A DNA stretch of 64,000 bases from Mycteria americana (GCF_035582795.1 NC_134367.1:116584062-116648061), one strand, 5' to 3'; positions 1 to 13,700 are shown, numbered from the stretch's first letter. Notes: generated by a model not told the origin, from the letters alone. Translations and numbers: made by a program.

Positions 1-3000
1 AAAGTGTCTGTTCTGTATTAAACTGGCTGTGATGTTTCAATATTTTATCTGAGAATTTCCTATGGCCTTTTATAAAGCTCTTGGGCTACGTTTTCTGCTA
101 TTGTATCAGAAAATTTGGCTGCATTTTTAGCCCTGGTGGATTGTGGTGTACCAAAATCTTAAAACTGTCACTGAAACACTCCAGTAGAAACAATATTTAA
201 GATGCAAAATCCTCAATGCAAGGGGGAAAAAAGTATTTCTCTGGCAAGAAGCTTTAAGAAACAAGAAAGTAAATCAAAAGGCATATGAAGATAAAATTTC
301 ACAATCAATCCAATATATTACCTGATTCTATAGATTATCGGCTGTCTGAAATATACCACCTGTATTCACTGTGGCCAACACCTGCAGTTTTAGCAGAGTA
401 ACAAAATTTGTTTCTTTACCCAAAATGGAGTCAGGTGTGGGAGAATCTTGGCTTTCCTTAAACAGGAAATCTGCAGCCGTCATGGGGCCTTAAAATCATA
501 ATTAAAAACATGATCCAAGAATGAGATACAGTCTCAAGTTACCACAAGGCAAATAAAATAATTCAGACTGTTTTAACCACAAAAAAATTACTTTTGGTTT
601 TTAAGCCATGGTTTGGAGGGAGCAAGACAGGACTAATTCATGACTTTTGATTTCTAGGATGGGCAGTACTGGTCTAAAGAATGATTAACAACAGTATTTC
701 TGGACCACTAGACTTTTCTTTGGGTTAATTTGAGAGTAAATTTTGTTATTGATTATTTGATATTTGACATTTGTAATGAGCTGCTAATGACTCAGAACAT
801 GCACTTTAGGAAGCCTGGTTATATTAAAAGCAAAAGCTGCAGCTACGTTAAAAACTCGGGGGAGGCTGCAAAAAACTTCCTCTACTGGAGAACTAGTTTG
901 TGCTAGATAAGTATTCTTGCTGGCATGATTATGATTTCTTCTCAGCAGCAACTCTTCTTCAGCACAGACATCATAAGATGAAAAAAAGAATCTTGAAAGT
1001 TTGCTCACATATCATGAAAATGACTTATCTTACATCAATGTATGGTAGGTAGCCTGTCTAAATGTGTGGCTCAGCTGGACAATGCATGAATGCTCCTGTG
1101 AAGTGGAGTGTGAAAAGATGAAGTGTGTCACCCAAGAAGGTGTATTACGGACACCCTAAGGACATGCTTCATCAAGTGCAACTTCCTAGCCAAATCACTG
1201 GAGTTCTTAAAGAGTCAGCAACGGTGCACTACAGACCTTATTTGTAGAAACAGCATTTCCTCAGGCAGGGGGAGTGTGCCAGCCAAAGGAGTAGTCATGG
1301 AGTAGCTCAGATGGCAAATTGTATTGCAATTGCATAAGAGAAATCTGACTGCCTATAGATACCTACCATGCATTCACTGAGCCTGATTCCTCCACCCCCA
1401 CCACAATGTTGTCATCTTTGGCTGCCAGCAGCAGGAGTCACCATTTAATAGACACAGGTTTAGATGCTGTCAGTTAGGGCAAAGTGAAAGTGGGATTTAT
1501 TATTTTTTTTTCCTTTTCCTCCTTGTGAAAGCAATTGAAGCAATATTTGGGAACTCACCCCCTTTGTTGCAGTCAAAATCCTTGTGCTAGTGCCCTCCTT
1601 GTTCTGTCTGGGAAGGTGGCAAAAGTTATGCTATAGGGAAATCACAAAGGATTTACATCAGGCTATTGCAGCTAACTTGGTGAAATGGTACAAAACATTT
1701 TATTTGGCTTTAGCCAGCAGAACATTCTTTGTAATGGGCAAAAATAAGTGGAGACAACATTTTAATGATAATCAATAAAACTAATCCTCATGTACCACAT
1801 ACAGCACAAAGACATTAGTAAGCAGAACTGCTTTGAGCTTACAAAGTGTTTGTGCTGTACAATGTATGTTAAACCATTCTGGGAGCCCAAGCAAAGATAC
1901 CTGTAAGATGTTGGTTCATGCTCTGGGGAGGTAGAATCTCCAGCCAGCATGAGGGTGGAGAAACCTCTGCACTGCACCCAGTCTCACCCTGTAGACATTC
2001 TTGTTTACCAGTCAGTTCAAAATCCATCACCAGTTTGCATTCTTGCCACAGTAAGCAAAGTAGTCCAGTGGCACTGCTCCACCCTGGATGGAAAGAGACA
2101 AAAGAGATCAAGATTAGAAATAAAATACAGTAACTTGTAGGAAAGCACCTGGCTCTCAGACATTCTCTCACTTAGACACCGAGCCTTATGCTCAAGTTAA
2201 GTTTTCACCATCAAAAAGCAAGGTGCAAACCACAGACCATAAATTAAATTTCTTTTTTAGAAATGCATATACTTTCTGGTAGCTCTTCTTCACAGGTGCT
2301 TACCAAATGGTGATTCTGGGAAACAACCCCTGCTTCACAAATTGATCACTGCTCATTTTTAGGAACTGTTGCCTAATATAAATTCAGAATTGTGACCCAT
2401 TCCTCCTTGGGGGATGCAACACTCAGGTACAAAAAATGCTTCCAAAATATCTGTCTTTAAAATGGAGCTGCTATTTTAAGAGAGGGAGGACAGCTCTGAT
2501 GTCTGGATAACTATGCCCACAGATGGCAGTTCAGGTTGTAAGCAAGAGTCAGAGCTGGCTAAGGGCATGGTTTATGTCCATGGGACGGGAAAGCTGTCTG
2601 CCTCCTCAGCAGGAGAAGCCGCCCCAGGATTACTTTGTGTGAGCAGCCCTGAGAGCATTATACTGACAGGTAGCCAGAGCCTCTTACCCTGGCAGGCCAT
2701 GTTGGTCAGCCCTCTTTTCTCTCCGCACACTAGGGCACCCCAATGTCCTGCTCACCCCTCACAGTTCTGTGTCCACGTTTCCTGAGCCAGGCAGGACATG
2801 GAAGTTGCCTGGGTTTCTTTCAGAGCACTTTGCTATGCGTAGGGCACAGCCAATGTACAGCTAAATGAACTGCAGGTACACTGCAAAGTCCTTGATTTAA
2901 TGGGACCAGGGGTGCGTGTAGCAGCTGCAGAACTGACTTTAGGCATGGGCGAAGGTAGTTTTCTAGGACAGCAAGGCAGCCATGGCTCTGCTGCTCATTT

Positions 3001-6000
3001 CACCTCCACCAGAGCCCTGGAGAGATAAGCTAGCCCTGCTGCCAGGAGAGGGTGTGGAATGGCTGCTTTGAGACGCAAACAAAGCACCTCTGTGTGGCAC
3101 ACCTATATGGCACTGGAGTTGTCCACCTCTTCTGGACTTGCTGACAGATCAGCAACCTGCCAGCAAAAGGAAGAAATTCCAGAACTGCAGTTATTTTATG
3201 CCACAGCCCAGAAGAAGCAAAACCAGCTCTGGATGGGGATGTGAAAGTGCCATTACAGTGTCTTGAAGAACAAATGGTGTCTAGTATTTATGCAGAGAAA
3301 GGTGATCTGAACCAGAGAGAGGAAGTACTGACTAGACAGATAAGTTACACTGTCCATCCAAGAAAGAATGCTGGTAACCAAACAAACGATAAAGGTAAAA
3401 AACCAACCACCACCACCAGCCCCCCTGGGGACCCTATATCTGGGTAAGAGCTGTGACACTGGGACTTTTATCTCTGCTGTGGCTGCACTAGCACAAACAA
3501 GTGTAGTGGCTCTGGTCTGCTGGTGTACCTCTGCTGTACTCAGGTCTGAAAAATACCATAGGATGACCCGTCAGGTTGCCTTTTTATCCTTTTAACAGAG
3601 GAGGGAAAACACACATGCTGTAGATTACAAAGAAAAAGAATTAAGTGTGCAAAGTCAAAAACATACATAATGGAAAAAGCCAAGATCAAAGTTGCAAATG
3701 CAGGCTGATTTTCTCCCCTCATGCCTAACTTGTTGTGATAAGGATTTTAATTTTACAGCCATTGATTCATTTGCCCAGGGGGCCTTATCCTCACTTGGTG
3801 CACGGGACAGGCTGTGCCCAGGTACCAAGCAAGTGCTCAGTCTTTACTTTCCTCCCACTCACGCAGGGAGCCCAGGCCGTGGCCAGAGCACACTCCTCAG
3901 CTCTTCCGCTAGTAAAAGAATGACTTGTTTTCTTCTGAGGATTTTTCACTACCGTAGAGAAGTGCGTCACTGCCATGTGAGGTGAGCAGGTGCTGTAGTC
4001 TGCTGCAGAGGAAGAGGACTGATATGTAAACAGCTTTTGGCCAGAAGTATTCTTAATACTTTTCAAGGGACCATTTGAAATGCTTAAGGCCTGATTCCAC
4101 AGATAACGCAATTTTATTTCGCACTCCATTCTGAAAATTAATTCTGAGGTTGTCAGCTCAGGTGTTAAGAAAATGAGAAAAAAAAACAGTGAATGATTGT
4201 AAGCAACTGGTTTAAGTGACTTGCCTAGTATTACATTGGTCTGAGGAGAAAGCAAGCCGTGTCATCGCTTTTAAACTCTGTGCATGTGTGTATGCGCGTG
4301 TGTGTGCGCACTGACTCTGTATATACAGAAAAGCAATGGTAATAAACTCAAACACTTGAAAATTTTGTGTCAGGACATCCAAAAGAAAACCTGAGATTTG
4401 CTTGTGAGATTTTATGGATCATGTACTTGAATTGACTACAGTTGGGTTGCCCCTGGTATGGGAGCATTTAAGAATCATGTTTTTCAGTTGCAATCAAAGG
4501 AATTAAAATATTTTTTCAGAAGTACTGACTAGACAGGGGTAAACTTCTCTAAGTTTACTTAGAGAATTAACTTGGAATTACCTGGAGTCTGATGCTTTAA
4601 GAAACAATAAATATCACAATATTTGTGATCCTTTTGAAAGTGCTAGTAGTAGTGCAAGGCTTAGCAATTCTGCTATGTAAGGCAATGATTTTAAGTCCTT
4701 TACTGGTCAGTGGATCTGACCTCTACCACAGCTGTTTATCAACCCAAATGCACACCAATTTATGTATTCAAGCCAGTGTCAAACATGCTGAGCAGTCATA
4801 GTTTTTCTGACGATAACTAGCATATTGCATGCTTAGTACTTCTGTTTTTTGGCTTCAGAAGTCTTGTAATGGGTACCCAAAAGTGGGGGGTCTATAAACT
4901 GCTGGTGGATTGAAAAGAGGACCAGGTAGCAAGGAGCTGTAAGTGCTGTCCAGCCTAGAGGAGAGCATGGATAAATCCAAATCAAAATAATAAAAAATAA
5001 GAACTGAGAAAAATTTTCCAGTTCAGTTTGTCTAGGTACATTGGTGTTTTCACCATCCCTCTGCAGCTGAAGTAGTGGTAACTTCCAGCAGGAGGGTGGT
5101 CAGAGCACTCATTTCTTAAGCTGTTGAGACTAAATTCAAAAAAGGAACAAAAAACTTGCACATTCATGCCTCAGCTGTAGATAACAAACACCAATGTAAC
5201 CTTCCTTCTTATTGCTACATGCCAGAATTCACATTCAACCTGCATGCTACATGCTACATGTAACTTTGTGATTCCACTGACTGTTGGTGGGCTCCTGAGT
5301 TTTTGGTAAAAGGGGGTGAGTCGAAATGATTAATGTGGGAAAGCCACACTAATCAGCACTGTTGGAAGGGAGGCCTTAAGCCTTGAACATGCAAACTCCA
5401 GCAATGCAAAACTTCCCAAGAGCTGTCACCCTCCCCTCCAAGTCAGGAACCCATCCTTGGTCAGAACAGCTGAATTTTGGCTGAGCAACAACTGCAGAAT
5501 GAAACCCTGCAGCAGCAGAGCCTCCCTCACCACCAACATACACTTACATGAGCCACTGAGGCACTTTACTGGTAGTGCTCAGGAGGTTGTGCTCCTCCCA
5601 TCCTATCCTGCTCGCATCCCCCTGTGGCATGCCTTCTGCATCGTACTGTGGCAGAGAAGCCGTGCAGAGGTCTCCGTTTATACTGATCTAGCTCTGTGGT
5701 GAAATTACTTTTCTTTCAAAATGGCATTTTCTTGGTTTGAGTCCTTGACTGAGGCTTCTGCAGTTGCGTGCCCTCAGCTGCAACAGCTTGTGTCAGCAGC
5801 AGACACAACATGCCAGAGGGAGAGAACCATAGCTAACAGCCCTCATGTCAATGTGTTGAGAAATGTGCTGACATTTTCCCCACAAGCTGCCATGTCTACT
5901 TATGATTCCCTCAAGCTCCAGGAAGGTCCCTGGCATTGGTTTCCATCAAACGTGCATGTGAAAACATGCAACCTGGGGGTGAGACATAATGACATCAGAG

Positions 6001-8398
6001 AACTGATCACTACAGGAGAACCTTTATGGAAGCAAAAAGTATAAATGGGAAAAAAAAAAAGAAGACTAGGCAAGAGCCAGGTTAAGGCTATTAAACAGAA
6101 AGGTATGGAAGCAGCTTCTGACTCAGAAGATCCTTAAACTGCTTATGGCTGGAAACTGGAAAGTATACCTGGGAACGCTCACTCCATGCATTCCATTTTT
6201 TATGTGTGGCTATATGCACCCACTGCTGGCAGCTCTCCAGTGTAGGGTGCTTCAGTACCTTTGGTCTGACAGATTTTTATGTCACCTCTTGTTGACTCAA
6301 CCACAAAAGGTAGATAAGGTCTTAGTGTAATATCACCCTTAACACACTCAGCACAGTAATGTGTCATGGCTAAAGGACTAGTTTCACCGCACATTTGAAA
6401 GTTGTATCCAGACCATTTTTAGGTATCACCTTCTTGTTAACATCCCACTATGAATGTTTTTACTGGATCGACTCATGCTAATTATTTTTCCCCTATGGCC
6501 AAGCAAACTAAAACCTTTTCCCATTTTTATTCTAGCTGTTACTTGCATTCCCATGGTATCTAAATCTTAGCACTGGAAGTGTAATGTGTTAGCATGGTAA
6601 GAAACATTCCTCTCTACAATGAGCTAATAGCTTAATGTAATATAAATTACAGTAAAGGATGTAAGAAACACAAGGCAGGAAAGGAAGAGGAGAGAAAATT
6701 GTACTAGTAACAACATGTACTTCCAAACTATGTGCATAATTAGGTGGTTTAAATTTCTAACGGGTTTGGGGATTTTTCTTCATGTCATTGTTCTGCTCTT
6801 TATGTAATTATGTGGTTGTATTTCAGTGCAGAGTGGTAAGTAAATAACACTAATTGCTTTTCTTATTGGAGGGTAGTGGACTGAAACCATGACTTCTGTT
6901 TATCAGCTCCAGGTAATAAAAATTGTATGAAAAGAACTATTTCAGGCAGTATCAACACTTTTCAACTCTCTCTCTCTTTTATACAAAAGAGGCAGGTCTG
7001 ACAAGCAACATAACAGTGAAATCCTTCTGCTGAGTCAGATGCTCAGTTTCAAACTTACATAACTGGGATGTATTTCCATATTCCCTCCCTCCTTTTGTAT
7101 GCACAAAGCACAAGCAGAAAGAATGACTGTTCCAAGGCTGCTCACAGTAGCTCAGTGCGGAAGCCTCAATGTCACAACTTAAATATGAAAAATATCTTAA
7201 CATCTCCACTGTGGAATAATTAAATACCGCATTAAGTCAGCAAAGCAGGGTCTGCTACCGAGTGACATTGGAGTCCATATGCTGCACTGAAGCATGTTCA
7301 AACTCTTCTGTTTCTTGGAACACTCAGTAAATAAGAATTTGATCAAACAGTAAGTCATCTCCTCATTTTCAGAAAAGTAATTTTAAATATATGGGGGAAA
7401 GAAAATGTAATTATTGCAGAAAATCTAATTATTGTGGCATTTCAATGCCATTTTCTGACTATAACTCTGGTCTGTTCTGTGATTTCTCAGGCTGTTATTT
7501 TTTGCAACAGTGTGGTGTAAATGTCTGCTAAAATCCCAGAGCTCTAGCACATAAAACTAATTTACTAGAAATTTCATCTGGCAAGTAAGCATTTATGTCC
7601 ATAGCAGAAATATTGGTAGTGTATTTAGAAATAAGTCAAGTTCCAAGAAAAGTAAGTTTAATGTTCACAGATGGCATGTTCCTCATTGACTATTTGAACC
7701 TACAACAGATGTATGTACAGCTTCAGCCCTGTGGACTGTATGTTCTGAAAGATGTAATGAATTTTTGTTAAAAATGAAAAACAGGTACAAGTATAAGAAG
7801 TGAAGGAAAAACATAAATTAAGGAACAAAGACCAAAGAGCAAAACAAGAAGGTGAGAAAAACAGCAAGTTAAATTAAATCAAATGTATGTGTTTGTCAAT
7901 AAGATGATTAGATGAGCTACCTGAGGGATGCAGATTCAAATCATGTCAGGCAGAATGGGAAACTGAACCTCCTCCCACTTCTTGGAGGAGTGCCTTTACC
8001 AGTGGGTTTCAGGATAACAGAAAGTGTTTAAACAGCAAAGTCTTTGCTTTCTTTTCTAGCTTACAAGTACTATTTCAGGTTGAACAACATGTTTTGTTTG
8101 ATACAAGTGTGGGCTTTTGGGTTTTTTTTCCCCCTCACCAAAACAAGAGGAAAAGAATAACATTTATTTTGGCTGTCTTCTCAATTACTTCTCTCCCTCT
8201 TATTTGGCTGCTCAACTGAAAAAGCAATTGCTTGCACAATCCTATACCCATTCTCCATTGACCCACTTTCAGCAGGGTTCCACTCCACATCCACCTGGGT
8301 TTGGCAGCCACAGCAGCAGAAACTAATTCAGCTAGAAAGTCCTGTAAGCAACTTATAACATTAAAAGTCTTATTTCTGTGCCTCCATCCATGAGGAAG
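1..8398. other. Intergenic DNA upstream of HNRNPLL, no gene recognised
   Basis: This AT-rich stretch contains only short open frames with no recognisable domain, no convincing exon flanked by splice sites, and no recognisable RNA gene. In mammals the neighbour upstream of HNRNPLL is GALM (galactose mutarotase) in divergent orientation. I looked for its conserved segments on the minus strand and did not see them, so GALM probably lies further left, outside the window. Small features are a TG-rich microsatellite near 4284-4312 and a short A run near 6049-6060. Confidence 0.6.
4284..4312. repeat. TG-rich imperfect microsatellite
   Basis: An alternating TG run interrupted by CA and CG steps. It is short and degenerate, and no function is implied. 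Confidence 0.6.
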
Positions 8399-9451
8399 CC
8401 TTCTCCTGGACAAACTGGCAAGATACAGATTGGATAGGTGGTCTGCAAGATGGGTAGAAAATTGGCTAACAGGGTGCACTCAGAGGGTGGTGATCAATGT
8501 TTTTTACTCAGGCTGTCAGCCTGTCACATGTGGGGTCCCCCAGGGATTGACACTGGGCCCCACGCTGTTCACCTTCACAAATGATCTGGATGATGGGATT
8601 GAAAGCACCTTCTTCACCAAGTTTGCTGATGACACTAAACTGGGTGGTGAGGTGGACACATGAGAAGGGAGAGCTATCATACAGAGAAACCTGGACAGGC
8701 TGGAAGAGTGGGCTAGGAAGAACAGTATAAAGTTTAACAAAGTCCTGCACATAGGATGATATAAACAAAGAGCTCAGTACAGGCTGGGACCCATGTGGCT
8801 GGGGAGCAGCCTTGCTGAAAGGGACCTGGAGGTCCTGGTGGACAACAAGCTGAACATGAATCAGCAGTGCTCTGCTGCAGCAATGAAGGCAAATCAGATC
8901 CTGGGCTGCATCTACAGGGATATTACTAACAGGAATAGAGATGTGATCATCCCACTCTATTCAGTGCTTGTCAGACCGCACCTGGAGTACTGTGCCCAGT
9001 TCTGGTCCCCACACTTCAATAAAAACATGGACAGACTGGAGAAGGTCCAAAGGAGGGCCACAAAGATGATCAAAGGGCAGAGCAACCTGCCCTATGATGA
9101 AAGACTGAACGAGTTAGGTCTTATCTCCATGGAGGAGAGAAGGCTCGGGGGGGAGGGGGCCTCATCACAGTATTTCAGTACTTAAAGAGTGGCTACAAAG
9201 AGGATGAACGGTCTCTCTTCACAAGGAGCCACAGGGAGAAGACAAGGGGCGATACGAATTTTTTTACAGTGAGAACAACCAATCACTGGAACCCAGGGAT
9301 GTGGTAGAGTCCCCATCGCGGGAGGTTTTCAAGATGCAACTGGACAGGGTGCTAAATAATCTTGTCTAGGCTCCCTGCCATGAAAGGCTGGACCAGATGA
9401 TCTTTCCAGCTCCCTTCAGCCTGGGCTGTTCGATGGTTCTATGATTCTATG
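8399..9451 (+). mobile_element. CR1 LINE fragment (3' part: reverse transcriptase C-terminus and 3' end)
   Basis: This is a 5'-truncated CR1 non-LTR retrotransposon in forward orientation. Frames at 8430-8663 and 8793-9185 translate to typical CR1 reverse transcriptase: a VENWLTG segment, the GVPQG motif, the catalytic FADDTKLGG box, then LVDNKLNMNQQC, VRPHLEYCAQFW and a VQRRATKMIKG segment. The two frames are separated by stops and frameshifts, so the element is dead. The 3' end finishes at the octamer-type tail with ATTCTATG repeats (about 9437-9451), the hallmark of avian CR1. The left edge is placed where similarity to CR1 begins (CTCCTGGACAAACTGG) and could be off by tens of bases. Confidence 0.93.
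8430..9185 (+). pseudogene. Decayed CR1 reverse transcriptase coding remnant
   Basis: Broken ORF2 of the CR1 element. Residues around the catalytic FADD box lie in the first frame, which stops at 8663. The reading resumes in another frame from about 8793 through the thumb and C-terminal region, and stops at 9185. Conserved blocks are present (GVPQG, FADDTKLGG, PHLEYCAQFW), but the endonuclease domain and the palm N-terminus are missing. No functional product is expected. Confidence 0.85.
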
Positions 9452-9849
9452 CAGACAGGCATGGGGTCCAAGAGCCACCTTCAGCAACATCTCCCTGAAG
9501 CAGGAACCCTGAGCAGACCCACCTACTGTTCACGTTGCCAGCAACCAGACCTCTATGCAACGCAGTGCAGTCCTATGAGCACACATTGGCACTGTTAGAA
9601 ACGGTAATACCAGTAACAGAGCCCTGGGGGAACACAGATAACTGTCCAGGCAGCTCTCCACGCTCATCGAGCTTGTAGGGAGCATACGTAGCGCAGTACC
9701 GTTTCTCACCCGCCGAACACCGGACCCCGTCGGCCCACGTGAACAAGCACACGAGCTTCCTCTTCATGGGCCAGGGGCTAAGGGCTAGGTGTGGAGCTAA
9801 CGGCTGTGCCTGAGGAGGTGCTTCGGGAGCGGCCTCATGGCTCCCTGAA
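9452..9849. other. Gap between CR1 and CpG island, nothing recognised
   Basis: Unique-looking sequence that becomes GC-richer towards the HNRNPLL promoter. An open frame on the minus strand (9573-9920) has no recognisable similarity and is probably chance. Confidence 0.5.
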
Positions 9850-10298
9850 GGCTCTGTGACCTTGGCAACAACAGCGCTGCAGCGCGGCGCGCCGGGGCGC
9901 TCACAGCTGGGAGACGGCACGCACCGGCCATGCCGCCGGCCCGGCCGCTCCTCGCGGCCCGCAGCGCCGGGGCCCGCGCTCGGCGCCCCCCGCCGCCTTT
10001 ATCAGCCGGCGGCGCCGGGAAGGAGACAAAGGCGGTGGGGACTGAGGGGGGAGGCGGGCGGGCTCCCAAGCCGGGGGCGCTGGGCCGGGCCCTCAGGGGC
10101 CCTTGGCGCGGCCTCCCGCGGGCGCGCGCCCCCGCGGGCCGTTACGTCGGCCGGTCGCCGCGCGCCCGCCGCCTCCCCCTTCCCGAGCCCTCAGACATCA
10201 AAGAGCGAGCGAGGGAGGGAGAGAGGGGGCGGTGCCGAGGCAGACTCGCGGCGCGGTGATGGGCGCGCTCGCCGGCCAGTCGCCGCGCCGACGGCGCC

Positions 10299-10324
10299 CG
10301 ATGGGCATGCCTGCTGGCCCATCG
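10299..10324. repeat. Perfect inverted repeat in HNRNPLL promoter/5'UTR
   Basis: CGATGGGC at 10299-10306 pairs perfectly with GCCCATCG at 10317-10324 across a 10-nt loop. It lies upstream of the CCAAT box. It may be a paired protein-binding site or, if transcribed, a 5'UTR hairpin. Chance is also possible in such GC-rich sequence. Confidence 0.4.
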
Positions 10325-10540
10325 CCTCGGCGTCTTCGCCCCCTCCCAGACTCGGAGCCAATCGTGGCGTCGGTGACCGGCGGGGAGGCGTGACCCGCTC
10401 CCGGCGCGGGGAGGGTGCGTGCGGGGGGACGGAGCGCAGAGCATCTTTGGGGTTCACCGCCGCCGGCAGGCTCCGTCCCCGCTCCCTTGTCACCTCCGCC
10501 CGCCGGTAGCCGGGCCGTTCCTTCCCTCCCTCTCGCGGCC

Positions 10541-10735
10541 ATGTCGTCGTCGTCGTCTGGAGAGCGGTACGAGGAAGAGGAGGAGGAGGAGGACGGCGCC
10601 TACGAGAGCCAGGCCAAGCGGCTGAAGCCCAGCGCCGCTGCCGAGGAAGGCGAGATCGAGTACAGCGGCGCGGAGGAGAGCGAGAGTCGGCGGGACAAGC
10701 CCCCCCCGCCGCGCGGAGGGGGCTTCTCAGGCGGG
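10541..10735 (+). CDS. HNRNPLL: HNRNPLL coding exon 1
   Basis: Encodes residues 1-65: the Ser-rich start, a run of seven Glu codons (10571-10591), the YESQAKRLK segment, and an acidic then Pro/Gly/Arg-rich stretch. It ends in phase 0 at a GTGAGG donor. The frame stays open upstream of the ATG, but no upstream in-frame ATG is seen between 10415 and 10541. Confidence 0.93.
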
Positions 10736-13700
10736 GTGAGGGACGCGGTGGCCGCCGGGGTGGGGGTGCGGGCGCCTTCCGTCAGGATGCCGGTGGGGGA
10801 AGGAGGCCTGCAAGCCAGCTCCCCTCCCCTCCCCTCTTCTCCTCTCCCTTCCCTTCCCGCAGGGCGAGGCTCGTGACACTCCCCCTCCTCTGTTTACCCG
10901 GCGGGGGGGGCTCTCCCCGCGGAGTGGCGGGAGGCGGGCGGGAGGTGAGCTTCCCGCGGGGGTAGGAGCGCCGGCCACGCGGCCTTCCCGAGGCTACAGC
11001 CCGCTGGCCCTCTCCCCCGCGCATGGAGTCGCTTCCGGTGGGGGTGCGCTTCTCCCCCCCCCCCCCCCCCCCCGCCGTCGTCGGGGGGCGGGAAAGGCGG
11101 GGAGGGAACCGGGCTGAGTCGCGTCCTCTCCCTTCTCCCCGCAGCAGGCGTGCTCAGGGTGCGCGGCTAATTGTTTCTTACCGTAATTGCCTGGGGAAAG
11201 GGACTGAGCTTGCAGTCTGCTAGATATACGTGATTTGGATTTTGCTGTTCTGAGATTGTCTCTTTTCTGTGGGCAGCTTGTGGCCTTTTGGGATATTGCC
11301 ATTGCAAGTTTTGTGCTTGCCTTGTTGCTGAGTGTAACTATAGAAACGTAGAGCGGGGGAGGAAAGCGAGGCAGAGGGTTTCTTTCATCCTGTTTTACCT
11401 TTGGTCTGGCAGCATACGGCGATAAGGCTGATCATAAACGATTGCCTCCTTTTTAAATTCACTTGTATTTCTAGTTTCTCCCTCCCCCACGAACAATGCT
11501 AATAAGCATGCTGGTTCATTAAATTTTTTGCTACATACCTTTTATTCTTCATGAATTTGTATCTAAGCATCAAGATAGTCCTTGACCCATAAATTTGGGC
11601 TAACAATAGTTTTGTGTCTACTGTTTGATTTCTTAGCTAACTAATTGTCAAGCTGATTGCAATAATTTTTCTTCTTGATGGCTTTTTCTGTTTCTTACTT
11701 GAAAAAGCAAGATCAAGAAAACATTGATTTAATGGCAGACCTTGAAATTTAGAATACCTCTGTTTCATGTTTTGTTAAAATGAACTTACTTAGCGCTGGG
11801 ATAAGTTAATGAGAGCATTTGCTGTTACCATCTCTCTGTCAGTTAAACCTCTTGATGGAGAGGGTACCTGCTAAGTTAGTACAAAAGTTCCCCGATAAAC
11901 TGCAACAGACATACATCTCTGGAAAGAACAATTTTAATTCTATAGTTCCTTGTGAGAGAGCATCATCTCGGACGCAGTCAAGGCTTAGCAATGTGCTCTG
12001 TCTTAAAGGCCAGTTCTGAATGAAATCCATATGCTTGCTTAAGTTATCTTGAAATTTTGTCATGTGTGAAACATGCAGTGTTTCAGGTAGGAACAAGATG
12101 CTGCTCTTGCCATTCCTCTTTTCTGCAGTATTTTATTAAATCAGCTAGGTCTTACTTTTTTCTTTTTTTCCTTCATTCTGGGTTCTGGCTCTCATTGTCT
12201 TCATGATGACCTCAGTGACTCAGTTTATCCCAGTTAATGTGCAGGACACATTGTCCTGCCCCTTTAGGTAATGAGGGCATGAAGTATGTCTGTAACTTTA
12301 TGTTTTGGATTTCAAGAATGGCATGTCCTGAGTGTCATGAGTAAAGAAACTGAAACAAATGTGTAGCAAGTCAGGAACATGAGGATTTTTAGGCACCTTG
12401 TTGCGTCAGTTGCAGTGTGCCTCAAGGAGGTGCATGGTCACTGACGGATGACTTATTGGCAAAGCTGTATTCACAGGTCCGTTATTGGAGAGGCAGAAGT
12501 TGTCTTGATAATAGAGATCAAACTAGTTTCTTATGAATAAGCTACAACATAAAGTGGATATATGAAAAATGAACAACTGAGTGCTTTTGTTAGTAATGTT
12601 ATGTGAGGCTTTTAATAGCAAAATGCCAGCATTTATTCATTATAGTTAATGTGAATTTTATTTTTTTTTCTCTAATAGATTAAAAAATGTGCAGGAAACG
12701 TATTTATTCTGTGACATACCTTATTAATTTCTCTCCAGGGAAATGTTCTTAGCTTACAAAAGTTGTATGTGGTTCAGGGCAAAGACATATAAGATGAAGG
12801 TAGGCTGAGAGGAGGGAAGAACTGTAAGTATCCTGGGTTGCTCAGAAGAGGGCAGAAAAAGAATAAGTGAAGATGAAATAGGAGGAACTATAGGGAATGG
12901 GGAATTAGAAGGAGAAATGGGAAAGTGGATGACTAGGGTAAAAAGAGTGGTAGGAGTCTGGTAGCCTCATTGGTGTGGTGTTTTGTTTTGTTTTGTTTTT
13001 TCCCCCGAACATGCATCCTAGAATATCGGTGAACTGTACACTCATATGGATTATATGCTCTCTTTGTATAAAAGCTGTTTTGTAGTAGGACCCTGCTAGC
13101 AGGTTGGTGGGGTCTCCCTGCCGGGCTATATTTATTATTGTGGCATTTTCCCGTTCCTCTGGGATTGTTTCATTGGGTTGAATAAACCCTTCATGCCTCT
13201 AAGTTTCTTTTTTTTTTTTTTTTTTTTTTTTCAAATGGGTGTCTGGAAGTCTGTATGCGAGATCCAGGTGGGGAAACCCAAAATTTATTTTGCTCTTCTT
13301 TTTCCTCTGTTTCCCGCTCATGTGGACACTCCTCATAACCCAGAGGTGTACCCTCTTCCTCATGGCTCATCTCAAGGCTGAGGAGCATGGAGAGCCAGGA
13401 ACAGACCAGAATGTTGACCGGGGGAGGAGTAGGAAGTGGTCTTGCAGAAGTATTCTGTGGGGGAGAGTATGATTTGGGAGAATGACTTTTACAGAGGCAA
13501 TGTTGAGTGGTGGTGAAGCCTTAGCAGAGGATTCAGAATTGAGGTGTAGCAGAGGGTCAGGACACTGGGAGAATGTGAGTTAAGAGCTGTGTTTGAGGGT
13601 GTTTGGAGGGCTTTTCAGCTCCATCCTCTCTCCCTCCCTTAAATTTCAGTTTCATTGATTAATGTTGTATTTATGCAACCTGTGTTTCCTGTAGCATCCA

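Larger units (their letters stand above)
9850..11150 (+). promoter_or_regulatory. HNRNPLL: CpG island promoter of HNRNPLL
   Basis: This very GC-rich, CpG-dense block surrounds the first coding exon. It contains a CCAAT box at 10358-10362, 179 bp before the start codon, several GC-box-like G/C runs, and TCTCGCG at 10531-10537 just before the ATG. No convincing TATA box is visible, which fits a housekeeping-type promoter with dispersed start sites. The exact transcription start cannot be read from the sequence. Confidence 0.8.

Noticed and set aside
1302-1345. TAGCTCAGATGGC as a tRNA A-box
   Set aside because: No B-box (GGTTCRANNCC) at the right distance and no cloverleaf folding.
9573-9920. 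Minus-strand frame near the HNRNPLL promoter as divergent GALM exon
   Set aside because: No GALM-like residues are recognisable and no supporting splice site could be argued.
10415-10876. Open frame starting upstream of the HNRNPLL ATG (N-terminal extension)
   Set aside because: The base at its start is GTG, not ATG, and the frame is simply open in GC-rich 5'UTR. The conserved protein begins at 10541. The part after 10735 is intron.
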